Shown: positions 27,515-35,392 of the stretch, piece after piece
How the letters are laid out: each line of letters opens with the position of its first letter
Position numbering within the stretch: the stretch's first letter is position 1
DNA from: Vibrio crassostreae
Lineage (GTDB): Bacteria > Pseudomonadota > Gammaproteobacteria > Enterobacterales > Vibrionaceae
DNA: 64,000 nt
Reading direction: 5' to 3'
NCBI RefSeq assembly: GCF_024347415.1
Contig: NZ_AP025476.1
Coordinates: forward strand, 744,001-808,000
Notes under the pieces: generated by a model
Seen by the model: only the letters and a program-made list of their open reading frames with translations
What the model was told of the DNA's origin: nothing
Database searches by the model: none
Translations under genes and position numbers: made by a program

Positions 27515-28017
27515 GTTGAATCTCCATGTGTTGAGTCTTGATTTGCTATTTTATAACAGCGGCTCGAATAACCTGCGCTGTCGTTAGCAAAGTTAATTTA
27601 ATTGCGTTCATCATAAAGAGAGCGCCCTCGTTATGAAAGGGCGCATCGGGATAAAGTCTGTAAAATGATATTGCTTGTCTTTTGAGAGATGTTTTTCATT
27701 ATCCGGATATTACTCTCTGAGCTTATTGTATTGATCATTGCTTAAGCTGCTTTGCACCGCTCCATTCTCATCCCAAATCTGCACTTAGAAAGAAGTCTCT
27801 TGTTCGCTATATCAATAGAGCTAGTCACAAATTCTTTATAAATATCTGTTTAGTATCGGAATTAATCGAGTTCTGTTGATTAATCGCTTGTGCCTACAGT
27901 CCGAGTAAATACTCAAATCTTCAGCTGCGTAATTAAGATGAAGATCACTATAACCCTATATTAATTAAGTATATTTCCAGCCATAACGACATTAAAACGA
28001 TTAATAAAGGATCTTCT
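27515..28017. other. Divergent promoter region between dapD and the nucleotidase gene
   Basis: About 500 nt of mostly AT-rich DNA. The only clear structure is a 7-bp hairpin at 27622-27644 (GCGCCCT/AGGGCGC). It has no T run and lies about 110 nt upstream of dapD. No supportable gene or recognised operator was found. Just before 28018, AAAGGATC is the ribosome binding site of the nucleotidase. Confidence 0.5.
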
Positions 28018-29718
28018 ATGAATTTTACTAAGTCTTTACTGGTGCTCTCTATCGGCGTGGCGATGGTTGGTTGTGGCTCGGACAGCAATGATACAGCAGT
28101 GACATGTGACACTGCTGCTTCTTGTACCAAGTTTACTGTTTTACATACCAACGATAACCACGGTCGTTTTTGGGAGAACAGTAAGGGTGAGTACGGAATG
28201 GCTGCTCGCAAGACTTTGATCGATAGCATTCGAGCTGAAGTCACCCAAAACGGTGGTGAAACCATTCTATTGTCCGGTGGTGATATTAATACAGGAGTGC
28301 CTGAGTCTGACATGCAGGACGCAGTACCAGACTTTGTTGGTATGAACCTTCTTGGTTACGACGCAATGGCATTAGGTAATCATGAGTTCGACAACACCCT
28401 GGATGTGCTTGAGATGCAGTCTGAGCTAGCTGATTTCCCAATGCTAGCGGCGAATATTTATATCAAAGATGGAGACACAGTTACTGATGAACGCCTTTTC
28501 TCTCCATATAAAGTCTTCACTATTAATGGGTTAAAAGTGGCTGTTATTGGCCTAACAACCAAAGACACGGCGAAGTTGGTTAACCCTGACAACGTCGCGA
28601 CAATTCACTTTGCCGACCCACAAGTTGAAATCAAAAAAGCCATAAAAGAAATTGAGGCCAATGAAACTGTTGATCTGATTTTTGCTACCACGCATATGGG
28701 GCACTACGCCGATGGTCAACATGGTAGTGAAGCGCCTGGTGATGTGTTGCTTGCTCGTTCACTGGAGGAAGGGCAATTGGATGCCATTATTGGCGGCCAC
28801 TCTCAAAACCCTGTTTGTATGGAAGGTAATGAATACGCAGACTTTAATCCGGGAGATGATTGTAAGCCGGATCAGCAAAATGGTACCTATATCATGCAAG
28901 CTCATGAGTGGGGTAAGTATGTAGGTCGAGCTGACTTTGAATTCTATGACGGTAAATTACATTTAGCGAAATACGATCTGGTTCCGGTGAACTTAAAAGA
29001 GAAGGATGAAAATGGTGACTATCAGTTTATCCAAGCTGAAATTGAACCTGATTCAACTGTGATTGCGACGCTTTCTGCGTATCAACAGCAAGGACAAGAG
29101 TTGCTTGATGAGGTTATCTCGAACACAGATGCGAAGCTTGAAGGTGATCGTGATGTTGTTCGTTCAGAACAAACTAATCTTGGTCATTTGTTAGGAGAAG
29201 CATACCGCACTTATGAATTGGTGAATGCTGACTTTGGTGTAATGAATTCGGGTGGTGTTCGTGACTCAATTGCGGCGGGGGATATTGCTTATCGTGATGT
29301 ACTGACGGTTCAACCTTTCGGGAATTTCGTGACTAAAGCTACGATGACGGGAGCTGAAGTAAAAGCGTATTTGGACGTTGTTGCGACGAAGACAGCAGGA
29401 TCTGGTGCTTATGCCCAACTCGACAATATTAGCTTAACGGTTGATTGTGATTTGAGTGACGTGACTATTCGAGACATCAACGGAAAAGGCTTTGACTTGG
29501 CAGCTACCTACACTTTCTCCGTGATCAGCTTCAGTGCTGCTGGTGGTGATGACTACCCGGTAATTGACGTTGAATCGACACAGTTAACGGATGCTTCGGT
29601 ACTGCGCGAATTCTTTGTTAAGAACCCAAATGTCACTGCTGCGAATTACGCACCAGTGGATGGTGATCTAATCTATAGGAGTAATGGAGTAGACGTGAAA
29701 GGCTGTCCAGCTAACTAA
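28018..29718 (+). CDS. NutA/UshA-like 5'-nucleotidase lipoprotein
   Basis: A 566-residue surface or periplasmic 5'-nucleotidase/UDP-sugar hydrolase, which dephosphorylates extracellular nucleotides. The lipoprotein signal ends MVGC with Cys 19. The N-terminal metallophosphatase domain carries LHTNDNHGRF, GNHEFD, TTHMGHY and GGHSQNPVC metal-binding motifs. The C-terminal domain has NSGGVRDSI and VQPFGNFV of the substrate-binding half. It closely resembles V. parahaemolyticus NutA as I remember it (GMAARKTLID, SGGDINTGVPESD). It may be a paralogue, so no gene symbol is given. Confidence 0.9.
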   Translation: MNFTKSLLVLSIGVAMVGCGSDSNDTAVTCDTAASCTKFTVLHTNDNHGRFWENSKGEYGMAARKTLIDSIRAEVTQNGGETILLSGGDINTGVPESDMQDAVPDFVGMNLLGYDAMALGNHEFDNTLDVLEMQSELADFPMLAANIYIKDGDTVTDERLFSPYKVFTINGLKVAVIGLTTKDTAKLVNPDNVATIHFADPQVEIKKAIKEIEANETVDLIFATTHMGHYADGQHGSEAPGDVLLARSLEEGQLDAIIGGHSQNPVCMEGNEYADFNPGDDCKPDQQNGTYIMQAHEWGKYVGRADFEFYDGKLHLAKYDLVPVNLKEKDENGDYQFIQAEIEPDSTVIATLSAYQQQGQELLDEVISNTDAKLEGDRDVVRSEQTNLGHLLGEAYRTYELVNADFGVMNSGGVRDSIAAGDIAYRDVLTVQPFGNFVTKATMTGAEVKAYLDVVATKTAGSGAYAQLDNISLTVDCDLSDVTIRDINGKGFDLAATYTFSVISFSAAGGDDYPVIDVESTQLTDASVLREFFVKNPNVTAANYAPVDGDLIYRSNGVDVKGCPAN

Positions 29719-29748
29719 TTTATAATCCGTAAACAAAAGCGACAGAGA

Positions 29749-29775
29749 AAATAGCCAGCAAATTGCTGGCTATTT
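29749..29775 (+). terminator. Terminator after the nucleotidase gene
   Basis: An 11-bp stem (AAATAGCCAGC/GCTGGCTATTT) with a 5-nt loop is followed by TT. The A-rich left flank means it may also act for the convergent marC gene. Confidence 0.87.
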
Positions 29776-29802
29776 TTGTATAAAACTTAGTGGAATTAGA
29801 CG

Positions 29803-30444
29803 TTAGATAAACAGCGCTTTGTAAGCCTGCTCAATCCCTTCAATCAACATCTGCATACCGATTACCGCTAGTATCAAACCCATCATTCGAGTAATCACAT
29901 TCAGTGCACTTGGCCCAACGGCTTTCACGAAGCGTTCGCCGAATACAAACAACACGTAGGTTAAGGTACACAGTAGACCAAACGCGACGATGGTTATGAT
30001 GGTCTCGTAAATGCCTTCAGTGCTGGCGAAGTTCATCGCGGTGGCTATAGTGCCGGGGCCTGCCAGAATTGGCATGGCTAAAGGTGAAACTGCGATGCTT
30101 AGCGCCGCGTCTCGTTGGGCATCTGAGTTGACTTTCTCTTTCGCTTTGGCGTGTGTTGAGTCGCCTTGTAGCATGTGAAAGCCAATCAAAAAGACCAGAA
30201 TACCGCCCGTGATACGCAGTGCGTAAAGCGTGATACCAAAGAGGTCAAAGATCAGTTTGCCAGAGAGTGCAAACGTACTGACGATGACGAATGCGATAAA
30301 CACTGAACGGAAGGCGATGGACTTGACCGTTTCCCTGTCATTGTCACCGGTTAATCCAAGAAAGATTGGCGTATTGGCGATTGGGTTCATGATGGCAAAA
30401 AAGCCCATGAACACGGTAATGGTATGAATGATGAGCTCTTTCAT
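29803..30444 (-). CDS. MarC-family inner membrane protein (YhgN-like)
   Basis: A 213-residue hydrophobic protein with six likely membrane segments. It has the MarC-family features FFAIMNPIANTPIFLGLT near the N-terminus and ALSIAVSPLAMPILAGPGTIAT in the middle. The family's transport function is not established; the old link to multiple antibiotic resistance was withdrawn. AAAGGAAT precedes the ATG. It is transcribed convergently with the nucleotidase gene. Confidence 0.85.
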   Translation of the reverse strand: MKELIIHTITVFMGFFAIMNPIANTPIFLGLTGDNDRETVKSIAFRSVFIAFVIVSTFALSGKLIFDLFGITLYALRITGGILVFLIGFHMLQGDSTHAKAKEKVNSDAQRDAALSIAVSPLAMPILAGPGTIATAMNFASTEGIYETIITIVAFGLLCTLTYVLFVFGERFVKAVGPSALNVITRMMGLILAVIGMQMLIEGIEQAYKALFI

Positions 30445-30546
30445 ATTATTCCTTTGAAAAGATGCAGTTAAATACTAATGGCTAGTGTATTTAATCTTAG
30501 ATACAAATAATTATTAGAAATAGATAGTAGAGCAAGTGTGAATAAA

Positions 30547-30573
30547 AAACAGCCAGCATAAGGCTGGCTGTTT
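30547..30573. terminator. Terminator after the GGGtGRT gene
   Basis: AAACAGCCAGC pairs with GCTGGCTGTTT around a small loop. It has A-rich DNA on the left, which is a T tract on the minus strand. It lies about 115 nt past the GGGtGRT stop codon. Confidence 0.75.
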
Positions 30574-30686
30574 GATTTTAGTGATAGGTGTAGAGTTTTG
30601 GTCGCGCGTTATTGCGAGTTTCTCAATTATTAAGCTCGACACAACTGCCTCTATACAACAGGCCGACGGTGGAGCTCGTTTTGGCG

Positions 30687-31676
30687 CTATGCGTTTTGAG
30701 ATTCACTCACAGCGACAGCCAATGCAACTGTAGCACCGACCATTGGATTGTTACCCATGCCGATGAAGCCCATCATGGCGACGTGAGCTGGAACAGAAGA
30801 GCTACCTGCAAATTGAGCGTCAGCGTGCATTCTGCCCATGGTATCTGTCATGCCGTAAGACGCAGGGCCAGCGGCTACGTTGTCCGGGTGCAATGTACGA
30901 CCGGTACCGCCGCCTGAAGCGACTGAGAAGTAAGGTAAGCCTTGGCGAGTGCGTTCTGCTTTGTAGATACCAGCTACAGGGTGTTGGAAGCGTGTTGGGT
31001 TGGTTGAGTTACCCGTGATACTCACATCCACTTCTTCTCTGTGCATGATTGCAACACCTTCACGTACATCATCAGCACCGTAACATAAGATCTCGCCACG
31101 AGGGCCTTGTGAGAAGCGGCGACGTTCTGTTTCAACTAGCTCACCTGTTTGGTAATCAAACTGAGTGCGAACATAGGTAAAGCCATTGATGCGAGAGATC
31201 AAGTAAGCGGCATCTTTACCTAGACCGTTTAAAATAACTTTCAATGGTGTTTTGCGTGATTTATTGACGTTCAGTGCAATCTTGATTGCTCCCTCTGCAG
31301 CAGCAAAAGACTCATGGCCAGCAAGGAAAGCAAAGCAGTGGCTCTCTTCATTTAGTAGACGTGCAGCCAGTGCGCCATGGCCGATACCGACTTGACGTTG
31401 CTCCGCAACACTACCGGGTTTTGTGAATGCTTGAAGACCTTCACCAATAATATTCGCTGCTTGTTCAGCGTTGTTCGCTTTACGGAACAGAGCCAATGCT
31501 GCACCAAGAGTGTAGGCGTCAGCGGCGCTTTCAAAAGCGATAGGTTGAGTGTCCATCACCAGCGCTTTTGGATCGACATTGTGTGATAGACAGTATTGGT
31601 TTGCTTGCTCTAAAGAGTCGAAGTGCATTTCTGCCAATACGCGAGTTACTGATTCATTAAATTGAGTGTTCATCAT
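30687..31676 (-). CDS. GGGtGRT family protein, function unknown
   Basis: A 329-residue soluble protein named for its motif ASGGGTGRTLHPDN near residues 255-270. Other conserved-looking stretches are GIGHGALAARLLNEESHCFAFLAGHESFAAAEGA and GNSTNPTRFQHPVAGIYKAERTRQG. No enzyme activity is established for the family to my knowledge. It follows the NifU-like gene by 24 nt with GAGGAAAG upstream, so the two form an operon. The start may be either of two adjacent ATGs (31676 or 31673). The operon leader carries a fluoride riboswitch-like element. Confidence 0.85.
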   Translation of the reverse strand: MMNTQFNESVTRVLAEMHFDSLEQANQYCLSHNVDPKALVMDTQPIAFESAADAYTLGAALALFRKANNAEQAANIIGEGLQAFTKPGSVAEQRQVGIGHGALAARLLNEESHCFAFLAGHESFAAAEGAIKIALNVNKSRKTPLKVILNGLGKDAAYLISRINGFTYVRTQFDYQTGELVETERRRFSQGPRGEILCYGADDVREGVAIMHREEVDVSITGNSTNPTRFQHPVAGIYKAERTRQGLPYFSVASGGGTGRTLHPDNVAAGPASYGMTDTMGRMHADAQFAGSSSVPAHVAMMGFIGMGNNPMVGATVALAVAVSESQNA

Positions 31677-31700
31677 ATCTTTCCTCTAAATTGGCAAAAA

Positions 31701-32393
31701 TTATTGTTGGCGTGGGTTAATCGTGGTCACGGCTTCGTCGAAGCGACCATAAGTCCCAGTCGCAAGGTCGGCCGCTTCATTCGCTGGCACGCCTTGGTTA
31801 ATCGCCTTCATCATTTTGCCGAGGTTGAGATATTCGTAGCCAATCACTTCGCTGTGATCATCAAGTGCAAGCTTGGTCACGTAACCTTCTGCAAGCTCTA
31901 GGTAACGTACGCCTTTCGCTGAGGTTGAATAGCTGGTGCCGACTTGGCTGCGCTGTGTTTGACCTAAGTCTTCCAATGCTGCGCCGATTTCTAGGCCACC
32001 TTCAGAGAAAGCAGACTGAGTTCGACCGTAAACAAACTGCAGGAAGATTTCGCGCATCGCTACGTTGATAGCGTCACATACTAAGTCTGTATTAAGTGCT
32101 TCTAGGATAGTTTTTCCGGTGAGGATTTCAGCGGCCATCGCGGCTGATTGAGTCATGCCTGAACAACCAATCGTTTCGATTAGTGCTTCTTCGATGATGC
32201 CATTTTTTACGTTAAGAGTCAGTTTTGCAGCACCTTGTTGTGGTGCACAAGTGCCAACACCGTGGCTTAAGCCAGAAATAGCGATGACATCTTTTGGGCT
32301 AACCATTGCGCCTTCAACTGGAATTGGAGCTGAATTGTGAAGGTCACCCCTTTGAATAGGGCACATTGATTGAATTTCTGAAGAGTAGTGCAT
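31701..32393 (-). CDS. NifU-like iron-sulfur cluster assembly scaffold protein
   Basis: A 230-residue protein with similarity to the NifU/IscU scaffold fold. Candidate cluster ligands are Cys49 in VGTCAPQQG, Cys76 in ETIGCSGMTQS and Cys105 in DLVCDAI; Cys11 lies near the N-terminus. It differs from housekeeping IscU in length and in its C-terminal half (SAKGVRYLELAEGYV). It is the first gene of an operon with the GGGtGRT gene. Its start codon is preceded by a long structured leader; a 10-bp stem ends 2 nt before the ATG. Confidence 0.82.
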   Translation of the reverse strand: MHYSSEIQSMCPIQRGDLHNSAPIPVEGAMVSPKDVIAISGLSHGVGTCAPQQGAAKLTLNVKNGIIEEALIETIGCSGMTQSAAMAAEILTGKTILEALNTDLVCDAINVAMREIFLQFVYGRTQSAFSEGGLEIGAALEDLGQTQRSQVGTSYSTSAKGVRYLELAEGYVTKLALDDHSEVIGYEYLNLGKMMKAINQGVPANEAADLATGTYGRFDEAVTTINPRQQ

Positions 32394-32395
32394 AA

Positions 32396-32572
32396 TGTTT
32401 TCTCACTTGTAGAGCCATTTAAGACCTAGGGCGTTGAGAAAACAGGACGTGTTGGAAGAGGTGCGGCTAATTCACTACAGATCTTGAGTATCGATAATCC
32501 AAAGGTGTCATGGGTCTTGGTCTCAATAGACTAAGTCCATTTCAAAATGGAGGAATAGCGATACATCCAACA
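32396..32572 (-). ncRNA. Candidate structured RNA domain in the NifU-like operon leader
   Basis: On the minus strand TGTTGGA (32572-32566) pairs with TCCAACA (32456-32450). Inside, GTATCG (32564-32559) pairs with CGATAC (32493-32488), continued by TA and TCC/GGA across single mismatches. Two hairpins lie within: TCCATT-TTGA-AATGGA and a CTT/AAG plus GTCT/AGAC stem. Further on, TGTTTTCTCA (32444-32435) pairs with TGAGAAAACA (32405-32396), covering the region of the ribosome binding site. All pairings were found by eye; no known RNA class was recognised. Confidence 0.55.
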
Positions 32573-32589
32573 GTATTACCTGTTTTCGA

Positions 32590-32668
32590 TTCTGTAGGAG
32601 TCATTAGCACTGTTCGAAAAGAACGGGCGGTTGAAGCAAAAGCTTAGGTGGAACCCCATCACCTGATG
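32590..32668 (-). promoter_or_regulatory. Fluoride (crcB-type) riboswitch aptamer
   Basis: On the minus strand AGGTGATGGGGTTCCACCT forms the first stem (AGGT/ACCT) and its loop. Downstream come AACCGCC and GCTAATGACTCCTAC. These blocks closely match the crcB motif pattern (GGcGATGGaGTTCGCC, AAC-GC, GCTgATGaCTCCTAC). The expected pseudoknot can form between GGGGTT in the loop and GACTCC at the 3' end, with two G-U pairs. A small hairpin AAGC-TTTT-GCTT is inserted after the first stem. The element starts right after a plausible promoter. Confidence 0.83.
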
Positions 32669-32675
32669 GCTATAG

Positions 32676-32703
32676 ATTAGATCTTTATCACACTTTTGTG
32701 CAA
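32676..32703 (-). promoter_or_regulatory. Likely promoter of the riboswitch-controlled operon
   Basis: On the minus strand TTGCAC (32703-32698) and TCTAAT (32681-32676) are spaced by 16 nt. The implied transcription start falls at the 5' edge of the riboswitch aptamer, which supports the assignment. Confidence 0.5.
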
Positions 32704-32761
32704 GCGAATGTTTAGAGCGATTTCGACTATAAACAAGCTTCATTATATTTCGAAAAGTATA

Positions 32762-32810
32762 AAAAAACGCCAATAACGAACTCTGATTAGAGGCGTCATT
32801 GACGTTTTTT
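32762..32810 (-). terminator. Compound terminator after yebG
   Basis: A long imperfect hairpin: AAAAAACG/CGTTTTTT, then CAAT/ATTG, ACG/CGT and an apical CTCT-GATT-AGAG, with single mismatches between the segments. The minus strand ends in a T tract just past the yebG stop codon. The T run on the right also allows action on the plus strand. Confidence 0.8.
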
Positions 32811-32827
32811 AGAAAGGTATCAGCTAG

Positions 32828-33121
32828 TTAAGCTGCATCTTCTTCTGCGTCTTCAACAGCTTCAAGCTTCTTAGCTTTTTTCGGAGCTGGCTTACGCTTA
32901 GCACCTAATGCGTAAAGAACTTCTTCTTTGTTCTTCGCTAGGTACATTGCAAGTTCTTCTTGCTTGCCTTCATCTTCAACTAAATCGCTTTTGCCTAACA
33001 GTTCAAAAAGCTCATCAGCCATATCCAGCATTTTGTCGTATGCGTCAGCTTCGGCTTTAGAGGTAAAAGTCATTTTCTCTTCTCCGTTGCGTTCCACCAC
33101 GTACTTGACGATAACAGCCAT
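32828..33121 (-). CDS. yebG: YebG family SOS protein
   Basis: A 97-residue protein matching YebG: MAVIVKYVVERNGEEKMTFTSKAEADAYDKMLDMADEL at the N-terminus. YebG is LexA-controlled in E. coli and its role is unknown; a link to abasic-site DNA binding has been reported (from memory). The C-terminus has a basic segment KRKPAPKKAKK followed by an acidic tail. GAGG lies 7 nt upstream of the ATG. A LexA box directly upstream supports the assignment. Confidence 0.88.
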   Translation of the reverse strand: MAVIVKYVVERNGEEKMTFTSKAEADAYDKMLDMADELFELLGKSDLVEDEGKQEELAMYLAKNKEEVLYALGAKRKPAPKKAKKLEAVEDAEEDAA

Positions 33122-33148
33122 GGTTAATCCTCTAAGTTTGATAAATTT

Positions 33149-33168
33149 TACTGGCTTTTTATACAGTT
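33149..33168 (-). promoter_or_regulatory. LexA (SOS) box upstream of yebG
   Basis: On the minus strand AACTGTATAAAAAGCCAGTA has CTGT and CCAG spaced by 8 nt, one mismatch from the core CTGT-N8-ACAG, with the flanks ATA and TA conserved. It lies 28 nt before the yebG start. Confidence 0.78.
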
Positions 33169-33209
33169 TCTGATGTTAAAAGTCCAGTTGGAGCCCCAAC
33201 TATGCGGCC

Positions 33210-34106
33210 TCAATCTTGATGTGTAGCCCAGTCTTCACAATAACTCATGAAAGATTTCAGCAGCGGGCTCTGGTATTTGTCTTTATGTACCAGCATCCAG
33301 AAACGTCGTTTCATGTCGAGTGGCACATCGAGCGCTTTCACCCGGCCTGAATCAATCGCTCGTTGCGCCGCCAATCGTGATAAACACGCGAATCCAAGAT
33401 TGGCAGAAACCGAATTGATGATCGCCTCTGTCGTGTTGAGTTCAAAAGATTCATACCAGTGTTCGATACGTGGTGCGACGGCACGAAGGAAAAACTCGCG
33501 AGTCCCTGAGCCTGATTCACGTAGAATCCAATGGCTGCCTTCTAAATCGCTTAAAGTTACTTTTTCTTTTGAAACGAGAGGATGTTGATTACTAACAATA
33601 ATACACATTTCATCGCTGCTAAACTGACTCGAAATGAGTTCAGGGTGTAATGTTTTTCCTTCAATTAGCGCGATATCAAGTTCATAATCCACCAACTTTT
33701 GACAGATCAGTGCACTGTTTGAAATGAACAAGCTTTGATCCTGGTGCTGAGTTCGTTCACGAAAACCTGACAAAATAAACGGTGCGACCTGATTACCAAT
33801 CGTGTCACTCGCGCCGACCTTTAAATTGCCACTTAAAGGCTGGTCGTCACGGAACAAAACATCAATACCCGCAGCTCGGTGAAGTATTTCATCAGCCAAA
33901 GGAAGTAACTTATGTCCCTCTTGGTTGAGAATTAATCGGTTGTTGACCCGGTCAAATAGAGAGTGGCCGAGTTGTTTCTCCATTTCGCCTAGTGCCATGC
34001 TGACCGCAGCTTTAGACAAAAACAGCGCTTCTGATGCTGCGGTAAGCGTCGAATGCTGGGTAATGGTGACAAACACTTTGAGTTGTTTAATTGAAATATT
34101 AGCCAT
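33210..34106 (-). CDS. LysR-family transcriptional regulator
   Basis: A 298-residue LysR-type regulator. The N-terminal winged helix is ISIKQLKVFVTITQHSTLTAASEALFLSKAAVSMALGEMEKQLGH (about residues 4-48). A C-terminal periplasmic-binding-like effector domain follows. The LRESGSGTREFF stretch recalls the YeiE/CysB-like subgroup. The start at 34106 has AGGAATTTG upstream; a frame 32 codons longer is rejected. It is divergent from the TDT-family transporter and is a likely regulator of it. Confidence 0.88.
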   Translation of the reverse strand: MANISIKQLKVFVTITQHSTLTAASEALFLSKAAVSMALGEMEKQLGHSLFDRVNNRLILNQEGHKLLPLADEILHRAAGIDVLFRDDQPLSGNLKVGASDTIGNQVAPFILSGFRERTQHQDQSLFISNSALICQKLVDYELDIALIEGKTLHPELISSQFSSDEMCIIVSNQHPLVSKEKVTLSDLEGSHWILRESGSGTREFFLRAVAPRIEHWYESFELNTTEAIINSVSANLGFACLSRLAAQRAIDSGRVKALDVPLDMKRRFWMLVHKDKYQSPLLKSFMSYCEDWATHQD

Positions 34107-34269
34107 CAAATTCCTAGTTTTGCTCTGCTGGTGAAAACGGGTTCTGTTCAGTATTGATGAACACTTGTTATATATAATTGGATATTGTTTAACGAAGCGC
34201 AAGCGTATTATGGCTTCAACAAGCTGATGAGTTCACAAGTTTAGTGAATTAAGTTTAAGAGAGGCTGAC

Positions 34270-35265
34270 ATGATTCAACGTATTAAATATAGATTAACAG
34301 GAGCTCCAACACCCATGGCAGGGTTAGCGCTAGCAATCGCAAGCTTAGGCTGGTGCTGGGATGGCGTTTTAGTCGCACAAGGTATTTTGCACACCCCAGG
34401 CTTAGTGCAGTGGATCAGTGCAGCTATTGCAGCGGTATTGCTTCTTGTTTTAGCTGTGAAATTTTTGACTCATGGTCATCTATTGCGTGAAGATCTTGCT
34501 CATCCTGTTGTCGGCAGTGTGGTACCAACATTTGCAATGGGGTGCATGGTGGTGTCAGCGTCTTTGGCGCCAATCTCTCAATTCTTACAAGAAGCTATGT
34601 GGTTGGCTTCTGTGGCTTTGCACGTTGTGTTTCTAATGAGCTTTTTGTACCACAGAGCTAAAAACTTTGAGATTCACCACATGGTGCCAAGCTGGTTTGT
34701 GCCACCGATCGGTATTATCGTCGCTGACGTCTCTTTCTCTGGTAATCCAGTTTTAGAGCCAGTAGCTAACGCGACTTTGGTATTCGGCTTATTGGTTTAC
34801 GCAGTAATGCTACCAATCATGGTTTACCGTTTGATCTTCTCTCACGAAGTGCCAGATGCTGCAAAACCAACGATTGCGATTATGGCAGCACCGGCAAGCC
34901 TATCTTTGGCGGGTTACTTAACCGTTACTGCTAGCCCTTCACCTGTGATCATTGGTTTACTATTTGGTATTGCAGTGTTGATGACGTTCATTATCTATAT
35001 GGCGTTTTTCAAACTACTTCGTCTTCCATTTAGCCCTGGTTATGCAGCGTTTACCTTCCCAATCGTGATTGGTGCAACAGCCTTGTTTAAACTGGCTGCG
35101 TGGATGCAAGCACAAGGTATTGAAGCGCATTACATCAATCAAGTGTTTGGCCTAGCGTATCTTGAATTGATTGTGGCTACGTTGGTTGTGGGTTATGTCG
35201 CTGTTCGTTACTACATGAACTACAAACCTCATCGTGTTTTAGGCGCGGTAGCGGGTAGATTGTAA
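34270..35265 (+). CDS. TDT-family transporter (TehA-like)
   Basis: A 331-residue polytopic membrane protein of the tellurite-resistance/dicarboxylate transporter family, related to TehA and SLAC1-type anion channels. It has about ten hydrophobic segments and the family-like opening GAPTPMAGLALAIASLGWCW. The midsection MVPSWFVPPIGIIVAD is also typical. The substrate is not known; tellurite resistance should not be assumed. AGAGAGG lies upstream of the ATG. Divergence from a LysR gene suggests inducer-controlled expression. Confidence 0.85.
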   Translation: MIQRIKYRLTGAPTPMAGLALAIASLGWCWDGVLVAQGILHTPGLVQWISAAIAAVLLLVLAVKFLTHGHLLREDLAHPVVGSVVPTFAMGCMVVSASLAPISQFLQEAMWLASVALHVVFLMSFLYHRAKNFEIHHMVPSWFVPPIGIIVADVSFSGNPVLEPVANATLVFGLLVYAVMLPIMVYRLIFSHEVPDAAKPTIAIMAAPASLSLAGYLTVTASPSPVIIGLLFGIAVLMTFIIYMAFFKLLRLPFSPGYAAFTFPIVIGATALFKLAAWMQAQGIEAHYINQVFGLAYLELIVATLVVGYVAVRYYMNYKPHRVLGAVAGRL

Positions 35266-35392
35266 GAGGCAATAGTTCAAAAGATAAACGAAGCTTAAGC
35301 TTTCGGTATTTCATAAGCTTATATTCCTCATCCAAACTCAGCACTTATGCTAATCTGGCAGTATATTGTGGCAAGATTAGCGTGAGTGCACT

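Noticed and set aside
27515..28017. Lysine riboswitch upstream of dapD
   Set aside because: No lysine aptamer consensus was found; only a short hairpin is present.
27948..28313. 121-codon minus-strand frame over the start of the nucleotidase gene
   Set aside because: It is antisense to a clear lipoprotein signal peptide and phosphatase motifs.
32394..32760. Cobalamin, molybdenum cofactor or guanidine riboswitch in the NifU-like operon leader
   Set aside because: The diagnostic conserved blocks of those classes are absent; the match to the crcB pattern is much better.
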